64,000 nucleotides of DNA, from contig CM049307.1 in assembly GCA_026874595.1 (NCBI GenBank), positions 43,160,362 to 43,224,361 of the forward strand. The letters run 5' to 3'. This document shows positions 49,831 to 60,500 of this stretch, piece by piece. Origin of the DNA: Sipunculus nudus (Eukaryota; Annelida; Sipuncula; Golfingiida; Sipunculidae). Position 1 is the stretch's first letter. Every line of letters starts with the position of its first letter. The position numbers and the translations under genes are program-made. The notes under the pieces were generated by a model. The model ran no database searches. It was given only the letters and a program-made list of their open reading frames with translations, and was not told where the DNA came from.

Positions 49831-50115
49831 CCCAAAAAATGTAACCATGGTAACGGCAAATTTAAGTAAGCTACGTGTCAAAAGAAAGGCCCGGTGATGA
49901 CGAAAAAAATGAGCTATTGCAGAAGTGGATAAGCTTATTTATGGCGATGTTATAGTGCAAAAACCGTTAACCATACCTGTCGTGACCTTGACCCTTGACC
50001 TTGGAGCAATGTTGACCAAAAACATTAGGGCACCTAGAAATCGGTTTGTCAATCAAGCCTGTAAGTTTCAAGTTGATTGATGCAAAAGTGTGGCCTGGAG
50101 AGTCGTGACAAACAA
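49831..50115. repeat. 285 bp direct repeat, second copy
   Basis: Differs from the first copy at only a few positions (for example CTACGTG for CTACATG, GGCCCGG for GGCCAGG). It is followed at once by the first of the terminal-type hairpins. Confidence 0.95.
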
Positions 50116-50146
50116 AGCAACAAAACATACGCAACTGACGAACATG

Positions 50147-50174
50147 CTTGCCGAAATCAAAGATTTCCGGCAAG
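50147..50174. repeat. Terminal-type hairpin 1 of 4
   Basis: CTTGCCGAAATC and GATTTCCGGCAAG pair with one bulged base and a 3-base loop. Each copy is preceded by a CATACGTAACTGACCAACAT-like leader. Confidence 0.85.
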
Positions 50175-51037
50175 CAATAATCTTGTAACACTAACTGATA
50201 TCTATGTGATGCAAAGAACTACACCTCGCTGGCTTTAAAAATGACAAAGTTACAAAAGATAAGGTAAAAATGCCAAGAATTTTACTTAAAGTATGTAATC
50301 GCAGAATTAGGTCAAGTGTATCCAGGAATAAGCGAATTGTTTATAGTTTCAGGTTCTGTAATAAAAATGTTGTCATCTTTTATAGTTTTGAATCTATTAG
50401 ACAAAAATCACACTTATACCTGTTTTAGCAGCGCCCTCTGGTGGCTATATTCAAAAAATGAAAAATTGGTTTTGAGATAATTCTACGTATTATTGAGATA
50501 ATTTAACGTATAATGTATATGTTTTGAAGGAATTACTTTAACACTGGGGCCTCTAGGGCATCATTAATGAAATTTCGCAAAAGTGTCGTACAGCGTCCCC
50601 TGTTGGCTATTTTTGAAAATCTGCAGAAAAACGAGCAATATTAAATGATTTCTACAAATTGCAGAACCTAGACCTCTCTAGCTTTAAAAATGACAAAGTT
50701 ACAAAAATATTGTTTTTTAAATTTGAAATTTCAAGTCCCCCCCCCCCAAAAAAAAAGTAACCATTGTAACAACAGAATGTGGCGGTTTTGCCTCAGGAAG
50801 CAAGCGCATTTAATGACAAATTAAATGAGCTATATTTAATGTGGCTATGAACAATCTTGACAAAGTTATGAAGAAAAAAACCTATTATGAGGGGTGACAA
50901 TGACCCTGACCTTGACCTTAACCGATTATGACCCAAAACAATAGGGTTCTATTCTGGTTGATTATATTCTAACTGTATGAATATCAAAGTGATTTGTTAA
51001 AAATCAGGCAAACAGACATACGTAACTGACCAACATA

Positions 51038-51064
51038 CTTGCCGAAATCTCTGATTCCGGCAAG
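51038..51064. repeat. Terminal-type hairpin 2 of 4
   Basis: CTTGCCGAAATC with GATTCCGGCAAG; same leader as copy 1. Confidence 0.8.
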
Positions 51065-51237
51065 CAATGAACAGATGACCCTGACCTTGACCTTTGACCT
51101 TTTTTGCCCACAAAGAAAAGGCTTCTATGTGGTACGACCATCACTAAAAACATATGTTTGAAAGCCGTTGCTGCAAAACTGTGGTCTGTGGAGTGCGGAC
51201 AAATAAACAAACAGACATACATAACTGACCAATATAC

Positions 51238-51323
51238 ATGCCGAAATCTCCGATTCCGGCAAGTAAAAAACATACATACTGAACTGAACAACATGCTTGC
51301 CGAAATCTAAGATTTCCGATAAG
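51238..51323. repeat. Terminal-type hairpins 3 and 4 of 4
   Basis: Copy 3 occupies 51238-51263 and copy 4 occupies 51296-51323. The fourth is the right end of the insertion and has a mispaired base (GATTTCCGATAAG). Confidence 0.8.
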
Positions 51324-51327
51324 CAAT

Positions 51328-53744
51328 AACATATTATATAAAAACATAACAAAGCAATGAATACACAATTATAAAAAAATACAAATATTGAGTCACGGTT
51401 CCATTGAATTTATTAATAACTAAGCAGAAGCTCAAATACAATTATAATAGGTTTCTTTGATAAAAATTTCCAAAATGATTGGTTGTTCATTCAGTACTGT
51501 TAAGATATTTCTTCACGACAAAAAAACCGGGATTTAAAGATTTAAATACAAATTATATACCACAGCCAAGTGTCAACTAATTGATCCTTGCTTGCATGTT
51601 GTGCCTGGAGCAAATTAGAGAAAATTGTTATTATTTTTTAACTCATGTCTATGGTACATTTGCTAAAATTAATCTCAATCTTTAAAATACAAAACAAATC
51701 AAGTCCTAGTAAACAGAGTAATTTCTCCTTATAAAGAGCTGTTCATTCCTTGATTTACACACTTGATCATTTAAGCTAAAAATTTAGTGCTAGGCGAACT
51801 AAACCTCACGAAGTAAAGTCTCATATATCGCCCTATCGTATCCACCCTAAATAACAAAAAAAAAATCAGACATGCTTACAAAAGTTGCATATATAATACA
51901 ATAACATATAAACTCAGGACTCATAATTTCAGTATAACACTAGATAACAGTTCTTATGTATAGCCACTTTCAATTTACTTGGTGTGACAGTTTCGTCCGT
52001 TCACGTCAACGGACTTCATCAGACTGTGATGACACAATAACACTAGCCACTAGGTGGCGCTACAAATACGAGTAGCGAGTCGTAGAAATGCGGCAGGTCG
52101 TAGAGATGCGGCTGATCCCGTCGCGGTTCAACGCATGTGTTCCTTCCTTCTTTATCTGGATGGCCTCGCGTATCCATCGTGGCTTGCGTTCCCCCTCACA
52201 AGCGTCCTCTTTGATGTTACCCTAGTCAATGGTGTGATTGTCCTTACTGGTGTGGAAGGCAAGGGCAGACCTTTGAAAAACTTTTTATTCCTGATGTTTT
52301 CTCATCTGATTCCTTGTGTTCAGCTTCCCAAATTCAGAAAGTTAACTACCTGTTTCACCTAGGTATGATTTGGGATATGATTTACAAGGTATTCTGTAAA
52401 GTGACTCTGTAGTTTCCTCCAGGACTCTTTTGTCCATCGGATTCACTAGCTTCTGCTTAGGGTGTTACTGGGCTTGTACTTTCTGAATGCCATGAACAGG
52501 CGTGAGAACGACTCTGATACTCCTGATACATAGGGTAGGCTTCCTGTGGAGCGTCCTTAGCACGTTTCTCCATGGTTTTGCGACGGGGGACAGCACAACC
52601 AGCCGCATCTCTGCGACTCGGTACTCGCACCTATAGCACCATCTAGTGGCCAGCGAGTCATCATATTCTGAAGAAGTGACGTAAAGGGAAACTGTTACAA
52701 ATAAGTTGACAGTGGCTGTGCATGAGATCTGTTATCTAGTATTCTATTCATCTAGCCTTATGCAACTATTCAGAGAAATAAGTTCCGTACCGTAAAAAAT
52801 ACTAAGACGCATTTCTATATTGGTGTGTTGAATCTTATTGTCCGCATTCAAAAGTGGACTTGGCAGTACAAAAGAGAAATATTGTACGATACCATATACT
52901 ACACACATCAGGAGAGGATAACAAGACGATATAACACAACGCTGGGTCTGCAAGGACCTCCGAATGACAGTGAAGGAAAGGAAGCGTGTAAAGTATAGCG
53001 ACGTCACATGATAAAGAGCCTAAGACTGCCTGTGCTCTGTCGAGAGCAAAAGGTAAAATGGCTCTTAGAACAGTTGGTTAGCAAATAGAGGAATGGACAG
53101 AAAATATAGATGACCACCGGAGTACCATTAACATATAGGAGGAATCTTTGAAACGGGAAGTCAAATCTCTATATCACTTCTACACTAATGATGCATCTTT
53201 AATCAAACTATTATAACTATAGACTAGAAAAAGATAACAATATTTACACCAATTATTACGTAATGCTGTGACGAATGATATTGACCCAGGATTTATGATG
53301 CAACATAATTGACGCCTCATTTAATATAAATGAAAGTGCAGTAACTGTAGATTATTCTTTTGGGAATACTCTGAAACACAAATAATAACAGAGAAAATAT
53401 ATGTCCCAGGATAGGATTCTAGGAAATCATACCAGCCATCCATTTAAGAATCATTATTTAGAGATTATGACTAACTGTTCTTCGGGAAGTCCTGCTTCAT
53501 CACAAATGATTTTTGTCGGAAACAAGTGAAAAGGGTATATTAGGACTTTTTTCTTTAAGTCAATAGTACAACAGCATATGCTGGAAAAGCACTGATCATT
53601 GCCAATACATGTGTCTGGATGCATGGAAACGACAGAATGTTCGAGATAAAATGTAGGAGCTATCCTGGAGTACCACTTTGTAACATACACTTTATATTTC
53701 ACCATGACAAGACAAAAACATCTGTCTGTTATAAATGAAAATGC
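51328..53744. other. Unit 4 downstream flank, proximal part
   Basis: Colinear with 33024-34460 of unit 3 apart from the foldback element at 51984. The minus-strand frame 53007-52744 corresponds to the hydrophobic frame at 15116-14793 of unit 2 but is not conserved in sequence. Confidence 0.6.
51984..52698. mobile_element. 715 bp foldback element with imperfect inverted repeats of about 120 bp
   Basis: The ends GTGACAGTTTC and, on the other strand, GTAACAGTTTC start long inverted arms. They continue through paired words such as GCCACTAGGTGGCGCTA with GCCACTAGATGGTGCTA, and AGTCGTAGAAATGCGGC with AGTCGCAGAGATGCGGC. Unit 3 has no such element at the same place (33714-33740), although it keeps GTGACAGT. 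That leaves open whether unit 3 is a true empty site or an excision product. No transposase frame is present; the 102-codon frame across the middle is not recognised. Confidence 0.75.
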
Positions 53745-55322
53745 CTATTCACTTTTTATTCCTTGGGTATGGAATGTCACATCAATGTCGTGATATCTAA
53801 AACTTATTGTGTTAAAGACACATTCCATTGCCTTTGCCACAATCTTTAAAATACCTTGAAGACCAATATGTTCACCCCGAAGGGTTGGTTGTATTAAGCA
53901 GTTGAAAATATCAACATGTTCGGGTGGAAAAAGTGCCTCTTGATTTGGAAGGAACAGGATAGCTCCTGGAATTGATTTCAGTACAGTATCGTATACACAT
54001 TTCTCAGCTAAATCACGATTGGTCAGTCCTCTTCGTTCATTCCTACAGACCATGAGCAAGGTTTTCGCGAAATTATCCATGGAACGTTTTATTACGTCTG
54101 ACGCCCCCTCTTCAAGAGCAGTCATAATGAAGGGCGGAAGTTTCTTCAAATGATCCCTCCATCCCTGTGGCAGAATAGACAATGGCGGTGAAGGCTCAAG
54201 ATTTAGAGTCTGCCTGAACTGCTTCAGAAGAACAACCTCGTTTCTCAAATGGTCCTTGTCGACATAATGCAGGATGTTATTTTCAGGGATGAAGTACATC
54301 GGTAACTTCTTTTCTTCAAGACACTTAAGCAGATCATCCAGCAGGTTCAGCATACACTCACCAAGATCTCCCCTCATCCACATGTCTGTCTTGTTCTCGC
54401 ATGACCAGAAAACCACCGTCTTACTGTTGTAGGTGGTCACTGCTAAATCTCTTTCCTCTTTCACTTTTTTTAGGACGTCATGTACGATGAGTTTAATCAG
54501 AGAGAAGCATTTTCTTTGAAAAACGGACATAGCTTTCATAAGTTTCGCCTCCGCCAGGGAAAATGACAGGCGCCAGTGAAGGTCAGGGTCGCCATCCGAT
54601 GGGTGTTTTGGAACGATATGGAATCCTCCCTCACGAATGGAAGATATTGTTTCCTCGTCCGGCCAGCGTCTTGCACGGTGTAGGAAGGCTTCTGCTGATT
54701 TTGGCCATCCTTCTGCTTCTGCTGCTGGAACACAGTCGAGCACCAATGGAAAGAATTCAACGTCTGTCGGATTAACTAGAGCCTCGATATCCTTTTGCGT
54801 CCGGTCTTGAGCTGCAAATGTCACGATGACCTGTTGGACCTTTTGTGACACTTTATCTTTCTTCCTGTCAACAAAACCCGGTAACAGATGACCAAGATCA
54901 GTGCCTATATGGTCCTTTGCTTTCTCCGGGGATAAAACCTTTCTAGGGATAGAGGCTACACGTTTGTCAGCAACCCAAAGACTGTAGCAATGAAGTGTCT
55001 CCCAATCATCAGTGGCATCTATAATAACGTATCCAGGGAATCCTTCCGCTGGTTTCATCAGATTTTCAGTTTGCTGTTTGCTAAAGATTTCCTTGACCTG
55101 TCGAATCATCAAGTCAATGTCAATGGAGTCCATGCGATGGCTACATAGAACGCTTCCATCCACACAGCTACCGGTTATGACATGGGCGGTCCCTGCCTCT
55201 TGTGGTTTGCTGAGTAAATCATTCAGTTCTAAAATCCCCGATACCGGTTGGCCATATTTTTCATGTTCGGGATACCATTGGTTTAGCCTTTCAGCCAAAC
55301 GGGCTGTATCGTCAGACGCCAT
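53745..55322 (-). CDS. Mab-21-domain cGAS-like receptor, intact (copy 4, 525 aa)
   Basis: A paralogue of copy 2, identical at most positions by eye. Catalytic signature: Gly51-Ser52, Asp68-x-Asp70 (DIDLMIRQV) and Asp196 in LVLDCVPA. Mab-21 blocks: RARRWPD (215-221), W250-RLSFSLAE, TTYNSKTVVFW (296-306), DLGECMLNLLDDLL (319-332) and LPMYFIPENN (340-349). After about residue 360 comes the same uncharacterised C-terminal extension (SILPQGWRDHLKK, NQEALFPP, FNTISFRYHD). The C-terminus differs from copy 2: it ends GIKSE, about a dozen residues shorter, because the frame stops before the ENEWELTEKIRL tail. An AATAAA overlaps the last codons (GGAATAAAAAGT). The start codon has a -3 purine and follows a splice-acceptor-like AG. 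The likely role is cytosolic nucleic-acid sensing with cyclic-nucleotide synthesis, by family; product and ligand are unknown. Confidence 0.9.
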   Translation of the reverse strand: MASDDTARLAERLNQWYPEHEKYGQPVSGILELNDLLSKPQEAGTAHVITGSCVDGSVLCSHRMDSIDIDLMIRQVKEIFSKQQTENLMKPAEGFPGYVIIDATDDWETLHCYSLWVADKRVASIPRKVLSPEKAKDHIGTDLGHLLPGFVDRKKDKVSQKVQQVIVTFAAQDRTQKDIEALVNPTDVEFFPLVLDCVPAAEAEGWPKSAEAFLHRARRWPDEETISSIREGGFHIVPKHPSDGDPDLHWRLSFSLAEAKLMKAMSVFQRKCFSLIKLIVHDVLKKVKEERDLAVTTYNSKTVVFWSCENKTDMWMRGDLGECMLNLLDDLLKCLEEKKLPMYFIPENNILHYVDKDHLRNEVVLLKQFRQTLNLEPSPPLSILPQGWRDHLKKLPPFIMTALEEGASDVIKRSMDNFAKTLLMVCRNERRGLTNRDLAEKCVYDTVLKSIPGAILFLPNQEALFPPEHVDIFNCLIQPTLRGEHIGLQGILKIVAKAMECVFNTISFRYHDIDVTFHTQGIKSE

Positions 55323-55330
55323 CGCGTTAC

Positions 55331-55356
55331 CTGTAATAAACAGAGAAACATTAATA
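55331..55356 (-). other. Putative 3' splice site upstream of copy 4 start codon
   Basis: GTTTCTCTGTTTATTACAG then GTAACGCG and the ATG; the AG-to-ATG distance of 8 bases equals that of copies 2 and 3. Confidence 0.55.
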
Positions 55357-56950
55357 AAAAAAAGGTTTTAGTTCAGGAAAAGATTTCTAAGATGCTTTTC
55401 ACAGGTAACCTGTCATTCGTCTGCGGTAAGACTGATCCTGTGCATGTATGTAGTGAAGCAGCAAGGACCTGATTGTAATGTTTATGGTGCGTTTATTTGC
55501 CAAGAATGACGAAAGTTGTCGGTGGGACCTTCTCTAGAGATTAAAAAATAAAATAGTCAATTTTATTTTAAACTGATAGCAGGTTTAAACCCAAATGGGA
55601 TGCAATGGACACCTCCTTGGACCCTCTTGCGTGTCTCAATTTCTTGCTCGTTAAAATTTAAACTGAGATAATATTCTGTACACAAACTGTATATTTGACA
55701 TCTTTGAACAATGATCTCTTGAACGCATGTAATAAATAACGTGCGCCGGTCACAGTATGGAGTGTCGCATCAGTGATTTGCCTCATCAAAATAAAGGCGT
55801 ATTTGCGGGTGCAAACAATAGAAACTATACCTTCTGTGTCTGAATACTGAGTGTAAACGACCAACAAATAAGTGAAACATCTATATTGATGAGTACAAGG
55901 GTAGAAGGAATGTTTGCAATTTATATTCCCCCGCTTCCAGTGAAAGGGGCAAATAGGTTTAGAAAGCCTGTCAAGCTAGAATAATGTCTATCCATTATCC
56001 GATACTGACCTTTGCAAACATGATCCGATTTCCCTAATTTTGTTAAAATGGCTGCCCTATATTGGATGGGACATCTTTTGGTTGCGCCACATATGTTTAG
56101 AGACTAGCTGCGAGCCAAAATGATTTGCGCATCAAACTTTCGTTTCCGGACGATAACTTATCAAAATGCATCCGATTTATTTTTTCTGATTTGGTACAAT
56201 GGTTCCCTTTAGTCCCTTTCCTATATTGGATAGAATTGCTTTTGCGGGGCCACCTATTTGATCAATGTTTGTGCGTCGAGACGATTTGTACATCAAATTT
56301 TGGTTTTCAGGCGATAACTTTACTGAAATCAATGGAACAATGGTTCTTCCTTTAGATACTTTGGCTGGAATTGCCTTTGGTGGCTTCACTGGTTTTTGCT
56401 CTCTACGGGCAAAATGACTTGTTTTCAACTAAAGCCCAGAAAAGACTTGACATTGTAATACGCTTCCATGTCATAGTTCACTATTTCTTGGAGTATGGAA
56501 ATTTAAAAGTATAAGTTCAGTTAAAATGGCTTCTTTACACACTAAACATTACTATGTGTATACAAAAATGTACATCCTTGGCCATCAAAGATTAAGGCCT
56601 CAGGAAGTTACAATAAGCAGGCGCAGTTCCAGGATTTTTTGCAGGGAGGGGTTAACACGTGTCATGCATAACAATTTATTATAAAACAACTTTTTTTTAA
56701 TAAATTATTGAAATTATGTGGCCACACAGTATACCTACAGTGTCCAGGTGAGCGATATCTAGAATAAATAGTCATATATCGTGGATATATTATGATGCTT
56801 AAGGGCATATAATTAGGTTTAAATTACGCGTTTCTGAATAGTTACGCGGCATGTATTAATATTAGAAATGTTATGTTACTTTTCTGATTGGAAATGATTA
56901 TTTTGTTGCTTTCATGTAAGTGTTAAGCTTTGTTCAAGATGAGGCTAAAA

Positions 56951-57041
56951 GCGCCACGATTATTGAGAGGAAACATCACCCTCTACTGTTAAAACACGAG
57001 TAGTTGGCCATGTCTGTCATGAATAAACGTCTCGACAGCGC
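56951..57041. repeat. 100 bp extended inverted-repeat element, copy d
   Basis: Arms GCGCCACGATTATT and AATAAACGTCTCGACAGCGC. The inner pairing CTCTACTGTTAAAACACGAGTAG is shortened to a CTAC / GTAG core. Confidence 0.6.
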
Positions 57042-57454
57042 TAGGTTTTCTATAAATTTCGAATGTCCTATTAACACGTAAACGTCGGACAAGTGGAGAA
57101 CTTCTTGTCTTCTGAGCGCCTGTTGTTCCCTCGAAAATCACTCCCAGTCTGCTGTTACGTTTCGAGCTTATCTAAGGTGTATGTTGTTCTATATCGATTT
57201 CTTATCAATATAGTGACATGTTGAATACGTCAGCAATCCACGTATTGTCATTGTAAAAAACAGGGGCGTCTGTGTCAGGTGTGATAAACTGTTGGCATTG
57301 TGAACTCTATTATCATTGGAGACACAGTATTGACTATAAGATAAATACGTTTGTGCCCACTTGATACTAAATAAATTTTAGCGACATTACGGCTTTATCA
57401 GGCTTTATTAATCATTAACTAGATTGCTTTAGTGTCTTTTAACAAGAACATTTT

Positions 57455-57590
57455 TGTATTGGACTCGGACTTGGGCTCGAGTTCCAAATGACTCGGACTC
57501 GAAGGTGCACTTGGACCATAAGAACTCGGACTCGAGTGGCCTGAACTCGGACTTGCACTCGGACTCGGATCGTGTGGACTCGACTGCATC
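57455..57590. repeat. TCGGACTC-rich simple-sequence region, unit 4
   Basis: GGACTCGGACTTGGGCTCGA, GACTCGGACTCGAAGG, AACTCGGACTCGAGTGG and GCACTCGGACTCGGA follow one another, giving an Asp-Ser-rich frame (NSDSSGLNSDLHSDSD) that is probably a by-product. Confidence 0.7.
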
Positions 57591-57782
57591 ATTGTATAAT
57601 GACCTGTCAGATCGAACAGTTACGTCTGGGCCCCATCTATGTCCTGATTATATACACAGACATATGCCTGTCCTGACGAAAAAGTTCTGTAGTGCGATAT
57701 GATGAAGTAAATCTAACTGCATAAAATACATTAATAATGCTCTCCTGCATGGTGGAGCAATTTCACTGTGATGTATTGAACT

Positions 57783-57784
<2 letters not shown>

Positions 57785-57857
<73 letters not shown>
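57785..57857. repeat. (TA)n microsatellite, about 36 units
   Basis: A pure TA array. The paralogous position in unit 3 (38088-38104) has about eight units. Confidence 0.97.
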
Positions 57858-57861
<4 letters not shown>

Positions 57862-58273
57862 TGAAATTATATATTAAGAATTACGGATGTCATAGAACAA
57901 CAAACCAGGAACTAATTTAAAGAAACACATCGTTTAGGTTAGAAAACAAACCTTTAGACAAGTTACATTTAATGCTTCATAAGTGAATGGATTTATAAGT
58001 CCTGTAATACAAGTAGTAGTTTTAGTGTTTAGATAATGTTATCGCTTAGTAATTAAGTGATCAGTGAGGTAAGCAATATATACAGGCCCTTTAAATCATA
58101 TTATTAAGATAATACCACTGTAATAGTTATAAAGAGTGAAGGTAAGAAACGAGTGTCAGAGGGCCTTCAGTCGCATAAGTATCAGCTATTTATTCCTGAG
58201 CTAACGATAGAATTATACAAACTAGGCTGATGCATACACATACAGTTGACACTGACGAAGCGGTACGTTTTAA

Positions 58274-58671
58274 TAGTGGTGGGCCGATCATCGAGTTTTT
58301 TCGAAAGTCAGTCGGTTTGCTACCACTTTCAAGCGCTCGATTACCAAAGGCAACTATCGATTGCATCATACTCATGATTGTTTTTACCAGAATGTCTTTA
58401 TGCTATAGGCAAAATTATTCTTGATTACTATAATTATTTAAAATGAAACTTTGAATAGCATATCTTAGTGATAAAAGAAAAATATAAAAAAGGCAAAAAC
58501 TTCTTTTCGTCAGGTAGAATTACTAAGACATGCGAGCTGGGTTAAGAGAGTACAGTTTCACAGACAATTGCACATTTCTTTATATTTGTCTGAACCGATT
58601 AATAATCGATCATCGATCGGTTTGCCCAAACCGATGATCGATTATGAAAAAGGAACCGACTCCCACCACTA
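58274..58671. mobile_element. hAT-type MITE with 8 bp target duplication
   Basis: The 398 bp element is bounded by perfect 10 bp inverted repeats TAGTGGTGGG and CCCACCACTA, and flanked by perfect 8 bp direct repeats CGTTTTAA (58266-58273 and 58672-58679). Eight-base duplications and short TAGTG/CAGTG ends are diagnostic of the hAT superfamily. Subterminal ATCATCGA and CGATCATCGATCGG words form additional inverted repeats. Unit 3 lacks it at 38580. No transposase is encoded. Confidence 0.92.
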
Positions 58672-58679
58672 CGTTTTAA

Positions 58680-59809
58680 GCTTGTCGTTGACGCCACACA
58701 AGGTTCATTCCTGTAAAGGAGACCCGAACGGCTTACGTCTGATCTGCTGAGCTCTTATTGGTGGACTCATTATTATTCGTGATAAGTAAACCTGGTTTAA
58801 TAGACGACTTTACAAGGATATCTTTTAATTAAAACCAGGGTTTGTTTTGAGGACATAGGGCTGGTACGATTTATATGGAAGGATTTTTTCGAAACAACAC
58901 ACGCACACACAATGTCATACACATAACATGTTCCTTCGGCAAAACATTTAAATAAATTACTGGTCACAGCGACGTTACAATACAAGTTCTTTTTAATGTT
59001 TCAAAAATGAAAAGATTTACTTACAATTATCAAGACTCCCTTAGATCCAAACGTCTTTTAGAACAAGTTTAATTCCAACCTGGCGTGTTAGTGTAGGTCA
59101 CACTCAATGAAGGTATTTACGTAACCTTATCGCTGAGTGAGGTTAGTTATCTGTGAGGTAAGCAAAATCAATCACTATCAATCATATGAGCAAAACCAAA
59201 AAGCGAGGTTCTACGTGTCAAGTGACAACCTACATTGATAAACACCCGGTCATATGGCGTGGAATCATTGTGACCATGAATTATTTTTCACAGCACACGA
59301 GAAACTATACATATTTTCGATTACTTCATAATGCGACTTTTACATGACATAATAAAATATTGTTACGATACATTGTTTGAAAAAGAACGTAAACAATGGC
59401 CAAAACAAAACAATCGTCCTCAGAAAAAGAGAAAATCTTTACTAGTTGATTGCAACCGCCGACATCACAAGGCAATGTAATATGAATATTAGCTTTAGAC
59501 TTAAATGAATATCAAGTGCAAATCTGTTTGCAAACTTTTCTGGTTGCTCTAACTGTTACTTGGCTACACAGGGAGTATTCAGGGGAAGCCGCAGGAGGGC
59601 TACACCTTCCCCCCCATCCGACTTTGCATAAAACATTGAGAGAAAAAATTCCAGACAGTCATATTAACAAAGAAAATTAAAGCATAAAAGTAGATATAAA
59701 AATATCAGTCATCCGTCAAGATTCATTACTGTACACTTACATATGCAGGTAACAAACTTAAGATCTTATTCTTAATCTTAAAATGATACAAGGATATTGA
59801 AGTAGGCTG

Positions 59810-59810
<1 letters not shown>
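58680..59810. other. Continuation of unit 4 upstream flank
   Basis: 58680-59010 has no counterpart in unit 3 (deleted there or inserted here); 59010-59810 is colinear with 38600-39420. No gene seen. Confidence 0.55.

Positions 59811-59878
<68 letters not shown>
59811..59878. repeat. (TA)n microsatellite, about 33 units
   Basis: A pure TA array at a position where unit 3 (about 39405-39425) has only a short AT/T-rich run. Tyr-Ile repeat frames over it are artefacts. Confidence 0.97.
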
Positions 59879-59881
<3 letters not shown>

Positions 59882-60139
59882 CATGAGCATATTTGCTGTA
59901 CCCTGGTTACGCCCCAGGCTACAATATATACTTTTGACCTTGGCTGGCACGGGGGATCGTCTTGGGAGTGCACGAATAAGGTCGAGGTAAAATATAAATA
60001 GCCCGATGAAGTGCGAATCTGTCACCTATGATTGATATTGTGGCCACAGGCCACAGACCAAGGATTGAAAATCAGCCGTAATGGAGATCTTAAGCAAATA
60101 ACTTAACATCTGGGCAGTGATATCTATTCACGAAAACAA

Positions 60140-60500
60140 AACCATGGGTGGATGCCATGCAGATACGATTACAGATGACGCCATCAGTCTTGAGTATGAG
60201 ATGGAGGTATCAAAGATCTATGGACATGAACAGTTTCAGTCTAATACATTAAACTAATCCTGAGAAATGGTCTGTTATCACTATGACACCCAGATTCAAA
60301 CTGCAGGAAAAGGCTTGCAGGTAGCGCCACAAGTTTTTTTTTTTTTTTTTTTTTGGGGGGGGGGGCACTTTTTACACAGACCTGCCTACAATGCTCTTCA
60401 GTAAATTGCAGATAAAAAAAGCACTGGTTATATTTAGATTTGAAATTAGGCCATGAACCTGTGATTAAACACCAAAGTCCATATTCGTTGTATATGTTGC
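60140..60500. repeat. CAGATGGCGCCA-family repeat with poly-T/poly-G run
   Basis: CAGATGACGCCATCAGTCTTGAG, AGATGGAGGTATCAAAGATC and TGAACAGTTTCAGTC match the 29-30 kb family. A 21-base T-run then an 11-base G-run (60334-60365) follow GGCTTGCAGGTAGCGCCAC. The final part matches 39696-39770 of unit 3 and then stops, marking the end of unit 4 colinearity. Confidence 0.75.

Larger units (their letters stand above)
47075..51327 (+). mobile_element. 4.25 kb insertion with terminal hairpin (Helitron-like non-autonomous element, tentative)
   Basis: The boundaries are fixed by the empty paralogous site at 33009-33035: host ACATAAAT joins directly to AACATATTATATAAAAAC there, while here 4253 bp intervene. 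AAT at both edges is shared, so either a 3 bp target duplication or a clean insertion fits. The ends are not inverted repeats of each other. The right end is a hairpin (CTTGCCGAAATC pairing with GATTTCCGATAAG) finishing 4 bases before the junction, and three more copies of that hairpin lie inside. The left terminus (GACGACCAGAGATCGAGCG) has a diverged internal copy at 47697. No transposase, Rep or helicase frame is present. Hairpin near the 3' end and lack of terminal inverted repeats suggest a Helitron relative; a canonical CTRR end is not seen, so this is inference. Confidence 0.7.
55357..58265. other. Unit 4 upstream flank (duplicated, no gene)
   Basis: Colinear with 36243-38580 of unit 3. 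It contains the conserved proximal block (55395-55510), the CCCGCTTCCAGTG segment, a half copy of the 19091 MITE at 56620-56700, the fourth inverted-repeat element, TCGGACTC words and a long TA array. Confidence 0.65.

Noticed and set aside
59726-60025. Tyr-Ile repeat frames
   Set aside because: Produced by the TA microsatellite.
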